Below, in pieces: positions 1 through 12,214 of a stretch of 64,000 nucleotides of DNA. Under the pieces are notes generated by a model. It searched no databases. It worked only from the letters and a program-made list of their open reading frames with translations, and had not been told where the DNA came from. Origin of the DNA: Polytrichum commune (taxonomy: Eukaryota > Streptophyta > Polytrichopsida > Polytrichales > Polytrichaceae). The stretch is from positions 14,681,501-14,745,500 of the forward strand of contig OX485805.1 of the NCBI GenBank assembly GCA_950295325.1, in the 5' to 3' direction. The stretch's first letter is position 1, and the number at the start of each line of letters is the position of its first letter. Both the position numbers and the translations under genes were made by a program.

Positions 1-97
1 GTTACCCGCCAATTGCCTTCAAAACTAATTTTTAGTAGGTTAAAATCCTTCATATCTTTTATTGTTGTAGGCTTTAAATTCAAAATTTGAGTACTAA

Positions 98-172
98 GTG
101 GTATCCTTGGCAGGAATTGAACCTGGCTAAGCCCTTCACCACGTTTGAAGGCCAAGGATTAACCAACTCTTT
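98..172 (-). other. tRNA-like / SINE-head-like sequence
   Basis: Read on the minus strand, this stretch has an A-box-like segment (AGTTGGTTAA) followed about 36 nt later by a good pol III B box (GGTTCAATTCC) within a T-arm-like hairpin. TCCTTGG and CCAAGGA could pair as an acceptor-like stem and the sequence ends in ATACCA. There is no proper 5' acceptor strand or D-stem, and the loop in anticodon position lacks the usual U33. It is therefore not an intact tRNA. A tRNA pseudogene or a tRNA-derived SINE head fits best. Confidence 0.35.
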
Positions 173-185
173 TTTAAAGAGTTGA
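165..185. repeat. short palindrome AACTCTTT...AAAGAGTT
   Basis: This is an 8-bp inverted repeat with a 3-4 nt T-rich spacer, directly next to the tRNA-like sequence. It could form a small hairpin. Its role is unknown and it may mark the edge of the adjacent transposon debris. Confidence 0.5.
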
Positions 186-218
186 TTATAATGAAAGGTT
201 GCTAAAATTCAAATGAGT

Positions 219-488
219 TTAAGGGTGAAAGTCCTCACCATCTTCTGATTCAACCTCTACTCTTCTTGCAAGATATTTCTCAGGATTAGTAAACAAGAAT
301 CGAAACTTTCTTGAATCCTTCCACAAAGATATAGCTTCCTCCAAAATAAACTCAAAATTTTTGGTTGGTCCTTCAATCGCCACCCGCATCACACTATCCA
401 AGTGTGTTGTTGTCATTCGATTCCTTTTCTTCTGCTTGATGTGATGAGTTGTGATGAATGGTATTTGTAAAGATTGGCGGGAAGGGAG
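219..488 (-). pseudogene. hAT transposase C-terminal (dimerisation domain) remnant
   Basis: The minus-strand frame is open for about 90 codons. It contains HIKQKKRNRM followed by DSVMRVAIEGP and EEAISLWKDSRK. This matches the end of plant hAT transposases, where an (I/T)KKRNRL segment precedes a conserved basic-to-acidic dimerisation tail. The N-terminal DDE and zinc-finger parts are absent: a stop lies upstream at about 489-491 and no related frame continues. I infer a degraded hAT fragment; family assignment is from motif memory only. Confidence 0.55.
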
Positions 489-880
489 TTAGGGCTATTA
501 TTGATATCCGTCTATGTGCCACCCAAGAGCCCCGAGTATTAGCCTAAAGATATGTACTTAGGTCAACTAATTTCCCAATTTGAAGAAGGATGAATGTCTA
601 AAATCCTTTCTTTTAAAAACTTTGTAGGCAAAATTTCCTACATGTTTTTTATCACATAGGTTGATATCCTATGTTTTTAGATTGTCCATAGGCTCTTTGT
701 CCTACACTTTCAAAATTTTATAGGCTAAGTCACAAATTTTGTAGGCTGCATTTACACTAGCCTTAGGCTCTTGGCGGACTATGTTCACAACTGACATAAG
801 CTTATAAAAGAATCCTCTAATTATAGTACTGTAGCTCCAGTAATGTCTGTACGACCTGAATATTTTTAATTCGCTTTTAG
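489..880. other. non-coding, degenerate TAGGC-rich DNA
   Basis: AT-rich sequence with loosely recurring 'taggc/ataggct' words around 600-750. I see no coding potential, no RNA gene and no clear element ends. Confidence 0.6.
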
Positions 881-1064
881 TGATGTGAATCTGATATTCC
901 GGTCGTTCCGGAAGCTTGCAATTTGTGCAGAAAGTGCAGGATACCTCACTCTGTTTACTGTATCACTGACTAATGAGCCTGTTATTGACACGTTACTATG
1001 TGAAAGTTACACTGATGTACAAGGGGAGATTCTTATTGAGTTTCCACTGAGGCTACGGAACTAG
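881..1064 (+). other. orphan exon-like open segment (unidentified)
   Basis: A good 3' splice site (TTCGCTTTTAG, ending at 880) is followed by 61 open codons ending in TAG at 1062-1064. The translation (begins DVNLIFRSFRKLAICAESAG, ends EILIEFPLRLRN) has balanced composition and looks protein-like compared with its AT-rich surroundings. No upstream exon with a matching donor is evident in the preceding 800 bp. It could be the terminal exon of a gene whose front lies outside the window, or a gene relic. I do not recognise the family. Confidence 0.3.
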
Positions 1065-2481
1065 TGTCCCATATGGTCACAGTACTATGCAACAATAGAA
1101 TTATAATCCAAGTATACAATATTGTGATGTTTAGGTGTCATTATATTGTTTTAGTTATGATATATAGATAGATAGATAGCTAGATAGATTTGTGATTACA
1201 AATTAGTGATCAAAATTGTAACAACTATTTTCTAATCACTTATTTGATTGTGTTTTGATAATTCATAACATTACACAATTGAGTTTGTGTGTTGGGTGGG
1301 ACCATGAATAAACTAAGTTCTATTCAAAATTATACTTTGTTTATTCTCATAGCAAAGCAAAATACTGCACTAGCACATTCAAGCTAAAATACTCAAGTGA
1401 AGCAATATACTAATATCATTAAAATGTAACGGATGATAACAACTGAATAATGTTAAGTTGTTGTGAACTCATGAAAGTCCACATAATTTTTTATTTCTAA
1501 GTCAAACGATACTTAAACAAAGAGTGCAACATGTACATGCTTTAAGGCCAGTCTTACTGAATTCAGATGCACCAACATAGCTTATTCTGTGGCATGCAAG
1601 GGGTCTGTGGAACATCTTATGGAAGTGTTCCAACTTGTTGTAAATATGCCACATAACTTTCGAGCACTACCAGTTATGTTAGATAATCTTTCTACCTCAT
1701 TTTCTTGGAGCTTTGATTCTCTTTGTTCTAACTTAGACGCTGCTGGAGCTGATTGTAAGACAGTTCACCAATCCTTAATCACTTGCACTCTAATCAAATT
1801 AAGTAGCATCTCCAGGTCAACTTTCCATCACTTCTAAAATTACCTTCTCTTTCCACTCACAAAGGACACTCCTAACTAGTGAACAAATCTGAAGTTAGTA
1901 ATGAGCAGCAGCATATTTCGCAATTCGATGTCACGATTAGGAATAATATGCATTGTGTTGTTGTTTAGAATGTACATGTTGTACATCCAAACATTGGCTA
2001 CTTATGTGTTTGTTCTGTGACCAAGGTATTTGTGTACCTCCATACCTGTTCCTTGGCTCTGAGTTTCATAAACTGACCTTATAGCACCTTAGGATACATA
2101 CAGAGTCTTTAGATATTGCAATCATCCACTAGGAGACTTATTGAAGTGATTTTTTGAAGATTCCATATATTGAGTTAAAGCAAAGGGCAACCCCTGAGTA
2201 ACTTAGGATTCATTCATTCAGGAGCTGCAAGGGTCTCCATTCATCAAGTTTTGTCCACTTTATCACATGTTTTTCCAAGCAATCAATTGACTAAAGTTTT
2301 TTTTTGTTAAAATGAAGTGAGGAATGCAAGCGCTAATTGGGTGTGCAATTGTTGGTTGGCGCTTGTTTTGCAGGATAACTAGTAGCATTTAAGGTCTTCA
2401 ATGTCCATTTCAACTCCATCAGGCTCTAAAATTGGACGACTTTATACACAATAATTTCACACTGAATATAGTTGATTCAAA
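1065..2481. other. intergenic region upstream of the receptor kinase
   Basis: No gene found. An imperfect GATA microsatellite lies at about 1160-1190. An 82-codon open frame at 1589-1837 has no recognisable similarity and poor coding character, so it is not called. A TATA-like TTTATACA occurs at 2441-2448, only about 40 bp before the kinase start codon, so its role is doubtful. Confidence 0.5.
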
Positions 2482-5400
2482 ATGGAGCAAATATGGAGAC
2501 TTTTGGTGTTGACTTCAATGTGTGGTTTTGCATTCATAAGTGGTGCTCCAACCACCAACTATCCAGTTGACAATTACTTGTCGTTTGAGGGTGAGGGTGA
2601 ATTCTCATCCTCAATATTATCCACTTTGGGAATTTTATTTCTCGTTGATGATCATATGGTTGTAGCTTGACTTAATTTGTGCATGTCTTCGTTTAATGTG
2701 CAGAGGATGCGATATATGGTGTGTTGAGATCTTGGAATGCCTCGGGCACCAATGTTTCAACTTTAACACCATCATGGTCATCCAATGTTCAAACGCATCC
2801 ATGTAATTCAACTGCATTTTTTGGAGTTTCACAACCATGGATTACCTGCAGTAGTCAACTCGTCCACATCCAAAACCTCACCGGCTATGACTACACTCTA
2901 ACAACCATGTAAGTATAGAAGCTTCTTAACCTTGAACCTCGTTGTCTTAAGGCTTCTAGCTAATTTTGTAACTTCAACCATGTCATGCACCTTGCTTATA
3001 CGGAAGCGTGGACTTTCCTAACGGAAAATTGTAGCTACTATGCGATGGGTACCACCCATGGGCAATATATATAATCTTGCATGATCCTCACACGATGTAG
3101 CTGTTTTGCAGGTCGATTGTTGGGCCGGAATATGGAGGGGGAGTGGAGCTTGTTGGTGAGCTGCCTATGGCTCTTTTGAATTTGACCAACCTTCAAACGA
3201 TGTACGTACGAGGCAACAATTAAGTTATTTGCATATCAAAATCCAAATTCTTGCTCAAGACTTCTTTAGTTTTATTGAGTTTCTGACCTCAAACTATACT
3301 AGTTGATAAGTGTTTGCAATCTTAAGAGACGGCCATGGCTCCTTGTCCATTGGTTTGACACATGAATTTGTGTTGCCATCAATTCCTCCAACATAACATA
3401 ATTAACTTCCATGTGAGTGTTCTCTTTCTGAATTTTGACTTCTCCAACTGAAATTCCCAGATTTAGGCTAAATCTGCAACCATAAATGCATCTGTGTGAA
3501 ATCATTCTTGCACATCTCCTCAAATATTCTGAAGCCCACATAAGCCCGTACAAGGACTAAATAACATTACAAAACTTTTTTTAGTCAAGATTGTTATTCT
3601 TACTGCTCATCTTCTATGACTGTGCAGCACGATTACTGGCCATCGCCAGCTTTCTGGATCATTACCCGTCAACATCCTCAATAAGGCTCTTCCAAGCATC
3701 ACTTCAATGTAAGCATCTCATAGGCTTTTCACATCTAGGATTAAGATTATACATTATAACTCTTGGCATTGTAAACTTTTGACCGAGTGTAACCGAGTTG
3801 GATTGAATGTCTAATTGATAGGTTGACTTAATTACAATGCTCGAGAGATGGTCTTACCATGAGGACTTATTTAGGACTATGAACATATACTTTAGTTGCA
3901 CGTTTGGTTCCACACAATGTGGTTAAAGTTTACACTGAAATTTGCCATTGTGCCAGTATCGTAAATGGTTGAATTTGTGCATGTACCAAGCAAAAATTTG
4001 TTTCTTTCATCCTCTAGATCATTCCGTGGTTGCAATCTCTCTGGGAACGTTACACTTGCAACTGACTCACTTCGAGAGGTGCAACTTTCAACACTGTAAG
4101 TAAATGCATCCATGTACATCCTTGCCATTTGATTAGCTATGTGCATACATCATTCTTATCAAATTAAACTTGCCAATAAAAAACAATAAGAGAAAGTTAA
4201 AAAGGGCAACTTGCATCATTGGATGTATGACTACACTATTTAGACTTGAGAATTGCAAAGACATCATAGGTCAAAATTTCAACAATTAGTGAAGGAATGC
4301 TAAACCATATGTAGTACTTGCATATGGTGCTTAAGTAAAATGTTTCTTGGATATAAACATATTCTTGTATTTTATCTACTAACTTGTCAGTTTACAAGAG
4401 AAGTTCTTATTTTGTTTCCACAAAATTTATTTTTTCTCTTAATTTATTGGAATATAAATATTCTCATGCATGTCTTTCATATATGCAGAGACTTGTCTGA
4501 TAATTTCTTCACTGGAGAAACTCCATTTTGCCAACATGCATTGCAATATTCCCTTAGTTCATTGTAAGTTTCTTAGCACAACCTTAACATCAAAAATATA
4601 GCACTAGTTTGCTATAAAAGTTCAAGAAATTATATGGTAAATCTATCAATCTTAGTTAGATGGTTATGTTTAGCAAAAATAATAGAAAATTTTCATGCAA
4701 ATAGTAATATGTTCTAATCTATATAATTCTCATATGTCGTAATTTTGATCTAATGATTTCATATATCAATTCCACCATGATGCTAGAAGTTTAAATTTTC
4801 AATTCTAAGGTTTAATATTCATTTTTGTAGTACTTTATCCATTTTTGATGCAGAAATCTCAGTCACAACCAATTTACTGGGGCATTTTGTAACAACGAGT
4901 CAGCCATACTTAAAACCCTTGACATAAGAAACAACCAATTTACGGATATCAATGTACGCAAGGACGCCTTTCTTTTACAATTTGTGTAAGTCAAACTATG
5001 CCTATCATAAGTGATTCAATTTTCCATTTTCTCACATATAGTTTGTGGACCCAAGAATGACTATCATGTGCTCTGCAATATATATATATATATAATATTT
5101 TTTCTCTCTCTATATATTTTTTTCTATTTCTATTTATGTTTTGTGGTGAATGTGAGCAATTGAGATGTCTTACAGTTGGATTTTACGAAAAAAAATTCCT
5201 TCTTTATGCAAAATTTGCAGATATGCACACTATAATCGTGTACAAAGGTTTCCAAGTCAACTATTACAACTACCTCAACTACAAGAAATGTATGTTTCCC
5301 TACATTATTTTTGGGTTATTACAAGACAAAATTGTCATTAACATATGCACCATGTAATTGTGACGATATGATTTTTTGGATTCGTTCTAATATGTAATAT

Positions 5401-6024
5401 ATATGTATGTTTACATTGCAGCTATTTTGATTCCAACAATATCTCAGGAACCTTATTTCTCCCATTTGTGTCACCTTCAAACTCTTCCTTGAGATTGGTA
5501 TCACTTATAAACAACAACATAACCAACCTCGTCCCATCCAACGAGAGCTCGTCTCTTTTAAGTGAGTCAAACCTGCAAAGGTTGGAATTGCTTTTTTTGG
5601 GTGGAAATCCTATTTGCAAAGACTCAAAAAAAAGTGAGATATTGCGATTGGTGTGTCGTTTTAACGTATCTTCTCCTATTGAAGGTAAGTATATACAAGC
5701 TTTATATGAAATTGCAAGTGGCATAATTTGAAGATGTTCAATACTTGGACATGAATTGTTTGAAGTCAAGTCCATACTATCATGTAGTATTTAACATGTA
5801 CTTAGATGTCATGTAACGTTTGATGTACATGTAGTATAAATTTAAGGATACTTGATCATTTACATAGATTTCCAAGCCACCTCCATAATTTTATTAAATA
5901 TCCACAAAAATGATGTTTTTATAAAATTTACACCTCATATGACCCACATTAGAGTGGTTTGAGATTTCATGTTAATGAGAAGTATGATGCATAGGTATAT
6001 ATATATACATGTGTGCACACACAA

Positions 6025-6077
<53 letters not shown>

Positions 6078-7906
6078 TTCTATGTAATCACCGATTATAT
6101 GGTTGTGTGTAAATACAGGTGTTAATAATAAGTCAAGCAAGACTGCTATAATTATCAGTGTTTGTATGGGAGCCATTGTGATAGTGGCACTCATTATCAC
6201 ATTGCTTATCATCAAAAGGTTGATGAAGAAAGTCTCGATCATGCGTGAAATTCAAAATGGTGAGCTTCTTTATCAATCATGTGTCAATTTACCTCACACT
6301 TAGCCAATATGTTGTGTAATTTCTTGAGAAGTTCAATTTACAAATGTAAACGAGGAATTTTGGATCCTTGGTTAACTACTAATGTATTCCTTTGGTATAT
6401 AGAATTGGATAAGACGGATGTGAAACCCAACCTCTATTCCTACTCCGAATTAAAAGCTGCAACTCAAGAATTTCACCCCAACAATGAGTTGGGAAGAGGA
6501 GGTTTTGGTGTTGTGTATAAGGTAGGCATAAATTCCTCTTTTGATTCTTTACCCATTCCTATTCGGAAAGGAAACACTTCATTTGTTAGATAGATACATG
6601 ATCTTAATCAACTTAAAATAGACCATCCTCCTTCAAGCTTCTTTCTAAAGATTGTTATGATGATGATGTAGGGTATCCTTATGGATGGAACCAAAGTGGC
6701 AGTGAAGCGACTTATCAAAACGCAAAAGGAGCAAGACATCCATGACTTCTTGAACGAGATAATAGTCATATCAAACATAAAACACCGCAATTTGGTGCAG
6801 TTGAAAGGATGTTGCATAAAGGAAGGTCAACGACTCTTGGTCTATGAACTTGTTGACAACAAAAACCTTGCAGCTATGTTATGGGAGGATTCTATCGAAG
6901 AACATCTTGATTGGGGAACTCGTTTCAATATTATATTGGGTATTGCACGAGGTTTGACCTATCTTCATGAAGAGGTTGAACCACCTATTATACACCGAGA
7001 CATTAAAGCACAAAACATCCTCCTAGACAAGGATTTAAACCCCAAAATAGCTGACTTTGGTTTGGCATTATTGCTTCCGGCACTTGATGACGGGGAAACA
7101 CATATGAACATTTCCAAGGTTGCGGGAACAGTGTGAGTGATTCTTCCGAAAAAGTCTTTACTTTGGACAAGTTCATTCCATGAAATGAAATAATATCAAG
7201 TTCTAAATTGTTGGACTTCATTGTGCAGGGGTTACTTATCACCGGAGTATGCAACTTATGGTGAAGTGTCCACAAAACTTGACGTGTTTAGTTTTGGTGT
7301 GTTGGTTCTTGAGATTGTCAGCAAAAGGAAAAACATTGACCCTAGTTTGCCATCTGAACAACTATGTTTACCTCTATGGGTATGTAACCTTGATTCTTAC
7401 CTAAATTTCATGTCAATTTTTTTTTGTGATGCAAATATGTAGAATGAGTCATGTTGAAATCAGACCAAATGGTCTCTCCAAAATTCTTGGTTTTGATCCA
7501 ATGACAATCATCTCATAAGGCTTACAAAGACATATAAGTATTCATTTCAATATTATCCAAACATTTTCAGGTGGTAATTGTAACATTATTTTCATTAATA
7601 TGCCTTGTGTAGGCCCAAAGATTGCATGCAAAGGACCAAATTTTGGAGCTTGTGGACAAATCATTCCAAGATGTGACCACAATAGAAAATTCATCAATCG
7701 AGCGGGTGGTGGAAGTAGGGCTCATGTGTTTACATCATGTTGCTGCAAGGCGTCCTACCATGTCAGACATTGTGGCCATGCTCATCGGCAACAAAGAACT
7801 TGATCATGTTGCTTTACATGGATATCATCAAACTTACCTACAAGATGATCATACCTCTACATCATCTCTTCCATCTAGTGAATATCAAACCAAGTCATAC
7901 ATCTAA
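2482..7906 (+). CDS. LRR receptor-like protein kinase (14 exons, 755 aa)
   Basis: Exons: 2482-2590, 2704-2908, 3112-3201, 3628-3708, 4018-4095, 4489-4563, 4854-4985, 5221-5289, 5422-5684, 6119-6259, 6403-6521, 6672-7132, 7229-7379, 7613-7906. All joins are GT-AG and the sum, 2268 nt, is in frame. A signal peptide (residues 1-21) precedes leucine-rich repeats, mostly one per 69-90-nt exon with phase-2 introns. A transmembrane helix lies at about 376-399 with a basic stop-transfer, then a cytoplasmic Ser/Thr kinase: glycine loop GRGGFG (445-450), lysine K466 in [14 protein letters not shown] with D564, DFG D582, and SPE in place of APE. All catalytic motifs are present, so an active RD kinase is likely. 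No malectin domain is visible, making the ectodomain short for LRR-VIII-like kinases. The ligand is unknown. Intron 9 holds an AT/GA microsatellite. The exon 1 donor at 2591 was chosen to keep frame. Confidence 0.9.
6025..6075. repeat. (AT)n(AG)n compound microsatellite in kinase intron 9
   Basis: About 16 bp of AT repeat run directly into about 35 bp of AG repeat, 44 bp before the acceptor of the transmembrane exon. It is likely length-variable. Confidence 0.95.
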
Positions 7907-9200
7907 GGTGTAGGAAGTGTTGAGTGAACGACAAGATCTTCACCTTCAAGGATCAATATTAATGAAAACAAAAAATAAATTTCTCACCTAACAAATCATC
8001 AATGTTATCATACGAGGTATAAATACTATGAATACTGCAGGGTAGAGGATAGATTGACAAATTTCAAATTACGGAACATGCAACTTCTCAGCATTGCTTG
8101 CATCATAATGTATTGGATTTTGTTTAGAACAATTGAGTTGAACTTCATCATACAATAAATATGTTAAAGTATCATGTATATAATGCATGCAAGACAACCC
8201 ACAATGAGAATGATTTCACCAAGTCAATTTTGTGATTTGTAGACAAAATATGAATACATTGATTTTCAATTATTTTTTGTCACTACAAGTTTTCATAAAG
8301 CACTATAACATGGCTTTGCTTAATAGGTTATTAGTAGCATCAACAATAATGATCTAAACTAGGGGTATATTGTTGATTATATGTCAATTTCTTGAATATG
8401 CAAGGTCATTGACCTCAAAAAAATGGTCAAATTAACCTACTCTACACCTACTTTACATATATATGGCCTTTGTATTTAGACCCAATATGTCATGCAAGGA
8501 ATGTAAAACATATCATGGGGTTTTTAACAAGAAGTGCATGAAAATTTTATCAGAAAGTTTGCAACACACATACTTAGATACTCTTTGGTCATAATCAAAT
8601 TTTTTGGGGACTTTGAGCATGGCTAAAATGCTTTACACAACCTAAAGCATTGTCTTGGTAATATTCATCATATATGGTTCAGTTGGAAAATCCACTAATG
8701 ATAAAATGATACGGATGCCAACAAATATGAAGGGAGTCTAGGATGCCACATATTCATGGATGCATCCTACATGAAAGTTGACGGTGTTTTCATATTCAGT
8801 ACAAGCAGGAGAGATTATGTGGCAACAATATAGCAGGCCATGAGTTTAATCGTTTCATGTAAATTTGATCTAAAATTGTGCCCAAGTTGGCATCCATATC
8901 ATGTTAAGCTTACATTCCTCATGTGCCCTATAAAGACATCATTTAATTTCTCTCAAACAAGCCATAAAACACAATTAAACTCTCAAGAATTAACCCATTG
9001 GAAAACTACATCCTAAATGGACGGGTTCAATTGGGTCATTATTTTATTTTATTTTTAAAGATTTATGTGTCTAGAAACCACACTATTCCATTAATTCATT
9101 TCATATGGTGGGTTGCAATAATTACCATAACCATTGTACCATGAAATGAAATCAATTTTAAAGTTCAAGAAGTCAAAAAGGCTAATGATTTAGAAGTGCA
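7907..9200. other. 3' flank of the receptor kinase, no gene seen
   Basis: AT-rich DNA without supported genes. The 3' UTR and poly(A) region of the kinase should lie in the first few hundred bases; AATAAA-like words occur near 7974 and 8155. Nothing else was recognised. Confidence 0.5.
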
Positions 9201-9660
9201 TTATGATGGTTTCAAACCTACTAATTCTCTAGAGTGGTGGAGTGTGATAGCCTCTGTGAGATAGACTCGGCTAATGTTTGCTTGATGGTCCAATTGAAAT
9301 AAGGACTTGAGGCTCCCTATAACTACATTCCCAAATAGTGATGGAAACTTATTTCTAGTGGGATTATATAAGGGACATTCCAACAAGAATTGTGCCTCGT
9401 TTTCAACTACATTATAGGAACAAAAGTGGCACAATCTAGTGTCTTTTGAGATAGGGATAGTTGATAATTGTCCAATTTCAATGACAAGTCTATGGTTCAA
9501 AGTGCAGTAGGCAACAATGATCTTGCATTGAGGTGGTGTCAATGGCTGCTTCAAATACAATTTGCATTTGTATTTGACAAAGTCCTTGAGGTGGAGGTAA
9601 TCTAGTTTCTTCCCTAAGAGATGGAAAGAATTCCACTCTTTAGCAAGAAAAACCTCATTA
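9201..9660 (-). pseudogene. non-LTR retrotransposon (LINE) C-terminal zinc-binding fragment
   Basis: The minus-strand frame is open for about 150 codons with no initiating Met. It contains LCHFCSYNVVENEAQFLLEC followed by PLYNPTRNKF and LTEAITLHHSREL. The C-x2-C...H/C pattern followed by 'ECPLYNPxR' matches the zf-RVT-type region after reverse transcriptase in plant LINEs. Reverse transcriptase itself is not found upstream (above 9660). This is a truncated, dead fragment. Confidence 0.6.
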
Positions 9661-10602
9661 CATGCTATTTTTTATGTGGTTTAGGGTTAGGGTTCTAGGA
9701 TTCAAGAGTAGAGACATCGACCTACAAATACTTATTGTTCGATTAAAGTGTGTAATGTAAGGATATGGTCCAAAAAAGATATACCTACCCTAAAATTTGT
9801 TTGTCCTCTTGCTCTAACCCCTTTCAATTATGCCCATCAATTAATTGTTTTACTTCTGAAGTAGAGCCATAAAGCTTGCCAAAGACTGTTCCTTAGCATT
9901 ATGACCCTATAGTTGGGAGCATCTTTCATCGTATTTGAAGATCATGTGAATAATGTTGATAGTGAATGAAGTCGGGAATCCTCTTTAGCCACCAAACTAA
10001 ATAGCTTTGTGATTGGTTCACATAGATCATTTGCAACCCGTTTTAGAAACTCAAGTTTTAACCCATGGATATCACTAGCCTGTGATTTGCTAATCTTTCA
10101 TATGGGTCCATATTTCTCCTTCTATGAAAAGACGAGGAAGTTGAATGTTCATAACAAACAATTGTTGATATTTTGTCTTCATATGTATAGTTTTGTGCAA
10201 TAATCTACTACTTTTTGTGGCGTAAACGGGAGGGTCAAATCATTTTTTTCTTCAAAGCCTTTCCAATAAATGATTTGGGGTTACTTTTTTAGTAGAAAAT
10301 GTAGTTATTTTCGTTTATGCTTCATGTAAGAGTGATTCTTATACTAGATGTGGTGTTTTTATGAAAACCATTGTTGAAGTATTGTCCGAGTGACTAGCGT
10401 TTAACACCATATGCAAATTTCACCATTCCTCTCAACTCTCACTATCAAACCACATGTTGGACAATTTGCCTCGTTATTTGCCACCTAGTTTTTTTTAAAG
10501 AGAGAATGGGTTGAGCTACACCTAGTATGGAGTGCGTTGGATGTACATATAGTTAGGAATTGTTGGAGGATGGTGCGTAGATTACTTGCATCATGAAATG
10601 TT
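9661..10602. other. transposon-derived or unassigned spacer
   Basis: No supported gene. A 64-codon plus-strand frame at 10009-10203 is not protein-like. The sequence may contain further eroded LINE DNA adjoining the fragment at 9201-9660, but no motif could be read. Confidence 0.4.
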
Positions 10603-10902
10603 GATTTTGCCTTAGTTGATGAAAGGGAGAAGAATAGAATGCAAGAAGAATTAGATGAACTTGGTGCTCTAATTTCAAAGTTGTGATTGGGTGATGATGA
10701 GATGTCAGTGAAGACTTACATTCAGATGGAAAGGGAAGAGATTAATGAGCTAGAATTGAGTATTGGTGAGTTGGTAGATGTTGCTTTGGGAATCAATTAT
10801 GTACAAGGCTTTGATCTTAATGTTGATTCAGGTTTAGTAAATGCAACCATGGTTGAGCATGGTCGTCTAATGAAATGTAGGTCTCACCTTGCACATAAGT
10901 GA
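10603..10902 (+). pseudogene. acidic transposon-protein-like remnant with internal stop
   Basis: One frame runs through FALVDEREKNRMQEELDELG, a stop (TGA at about 10684), then on to LELSIGELVDVALGINYVQG and ends at 10902. It is rich in Glu, Leu and Asp and heptad-like. Such acidic tails are common at the ends of DNA-transposon proteins (pogo/Tigger-like or hAT), but no diagnostic motif is visible. I call it a remnant of unknown family. Confidence 0.3.
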
Positions 10903-11858
10903 GTTCAGGTTTGATATCAAAAACATATTGGTTTGCTTTTTTAGGATTGGGACGGAAAAATTGTCCTTGACTAAATGGTGTTGGAAGCCTCAAACCTACA
11001 CTATGGCCTTTTTTAAAGAAGAGAAGGCAATGGTTAGAATCTAGTTGTTTATTACATATGAAGAAATTGGAGATAGAGTTACAAAAAGAGTTGGGATGAC
11101 CTATAGGCCCTAGCACATGGGGCCAATGCAGGGTGTTGGATATGCATGTAGCCATGGTGAGCCCCACCAACCCTTGTTATCCGCCCATGATGTGGGACAG
11201 GGTTGCAAGCACATGAGTCACACTTCAGTGTTGGGGTGGAGTGTGTGTGGTACAATGCGTGGGTACTTTTGGGGCATACCCAATGTTTTATTTTAGGGTT
11301 TGCTACCATAACCGGACGGCCCCAGTCAGGGTCGGAGGATAGACAGTCCAAATCTTAGTGATTCTAAATCCAATTGGTCACATGTTGACATTTTCCGGTT
11401 TTGCTTCATTCATTCGAGGCATATGATATAGATTCCTCTAAAATTATAGGTAATTCTTCTATAGTCTCAAACTTCAACCAATTATTTTTCAAACAAAACC
11501 GGTTTATGTGTGACTAACCGCCGATTCTCCTCGAGCCTTGGTGTGGAAATTAGGGGTAGGTTGCAATTTGAGTGATCTCGGTTAATATTTTTATTTCTAA
11601 TATTTTTAGTAACGGTGGTTCATTAAATGGATTTAGAGATTAGCTTAAAATATGGTTTGGTAAAGTTTAAAGGGTTATGGTTACATGAAGATATTTTTTA
11701 TAATGACGTTGAAATTAAAAACAATTGACAAGGATTAATTGTGCTTCATTATTTTTTTGTAATAACTGCCTAGATTGTCCAACTACAACCTGAGTCAATT
11801 CTACTTATAGGAATGACTCACTTGAAAACTACACTTGAACTACATATATATCTCAATA
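10903..11858. other. spacer next to chromovirus 3' LTR
   Basis: Somewhat GC-richer DNA around 11100-11340, then AT-rich sequence up to the LTR. Minus-strand open frames here (10817-11170, 11079-11351) overlap each other in different frames and show no family features. Nothing else recognised. Confidence 0.4.
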
Positions 11859-12203
11859 TGTTAGGAATACGGGATACAAAGATACTTGACACGAGCTTGG
11901 AAAACTAAAGAATGTTTCAAGAGGGAAATTGATATGAACTTGAATTAATAAATGAGAAAGCAAACAACAACAAAAGGGGTGAGCAAGAGCTCCAAGAGAT
12001 GTGTTATTGAGACTTAAGGACTCTTCAACCTCGGCCCTTATACATACCTAATCCAATGTAAAAGGATTTACCTAATCTAATGTAAACACAAGTTCTAAAG
12101 TGTAAAAGAGTTTACCTAATCTAAAGTAAATATAAGCTCTAAAGTAACAAAAAAATTCTAAAGTTTAAATAACTAGAGGAATCTAGAGGTCATGTCCCTA
12201 ACA
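11859..12203 (-). repeat. 3' LTR of the chromovirus (345 bp)
   Basis: On the minus strand the LTR begins TGTTAGGGACATGACC and ends GTATTCCTAACA, so TGTTAGG/CCTAACA form the terminal inverted repeat with TG...CA ends. It is directly preceded (minus strand) by a polypurine tract, GAGAAGGAGG, at about 12,206-12,216. No matching 5' LTR was found near 25.2 kb. Confidence 0.85.
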
Positions 12204-12214
12204 TTACCTCCTTC

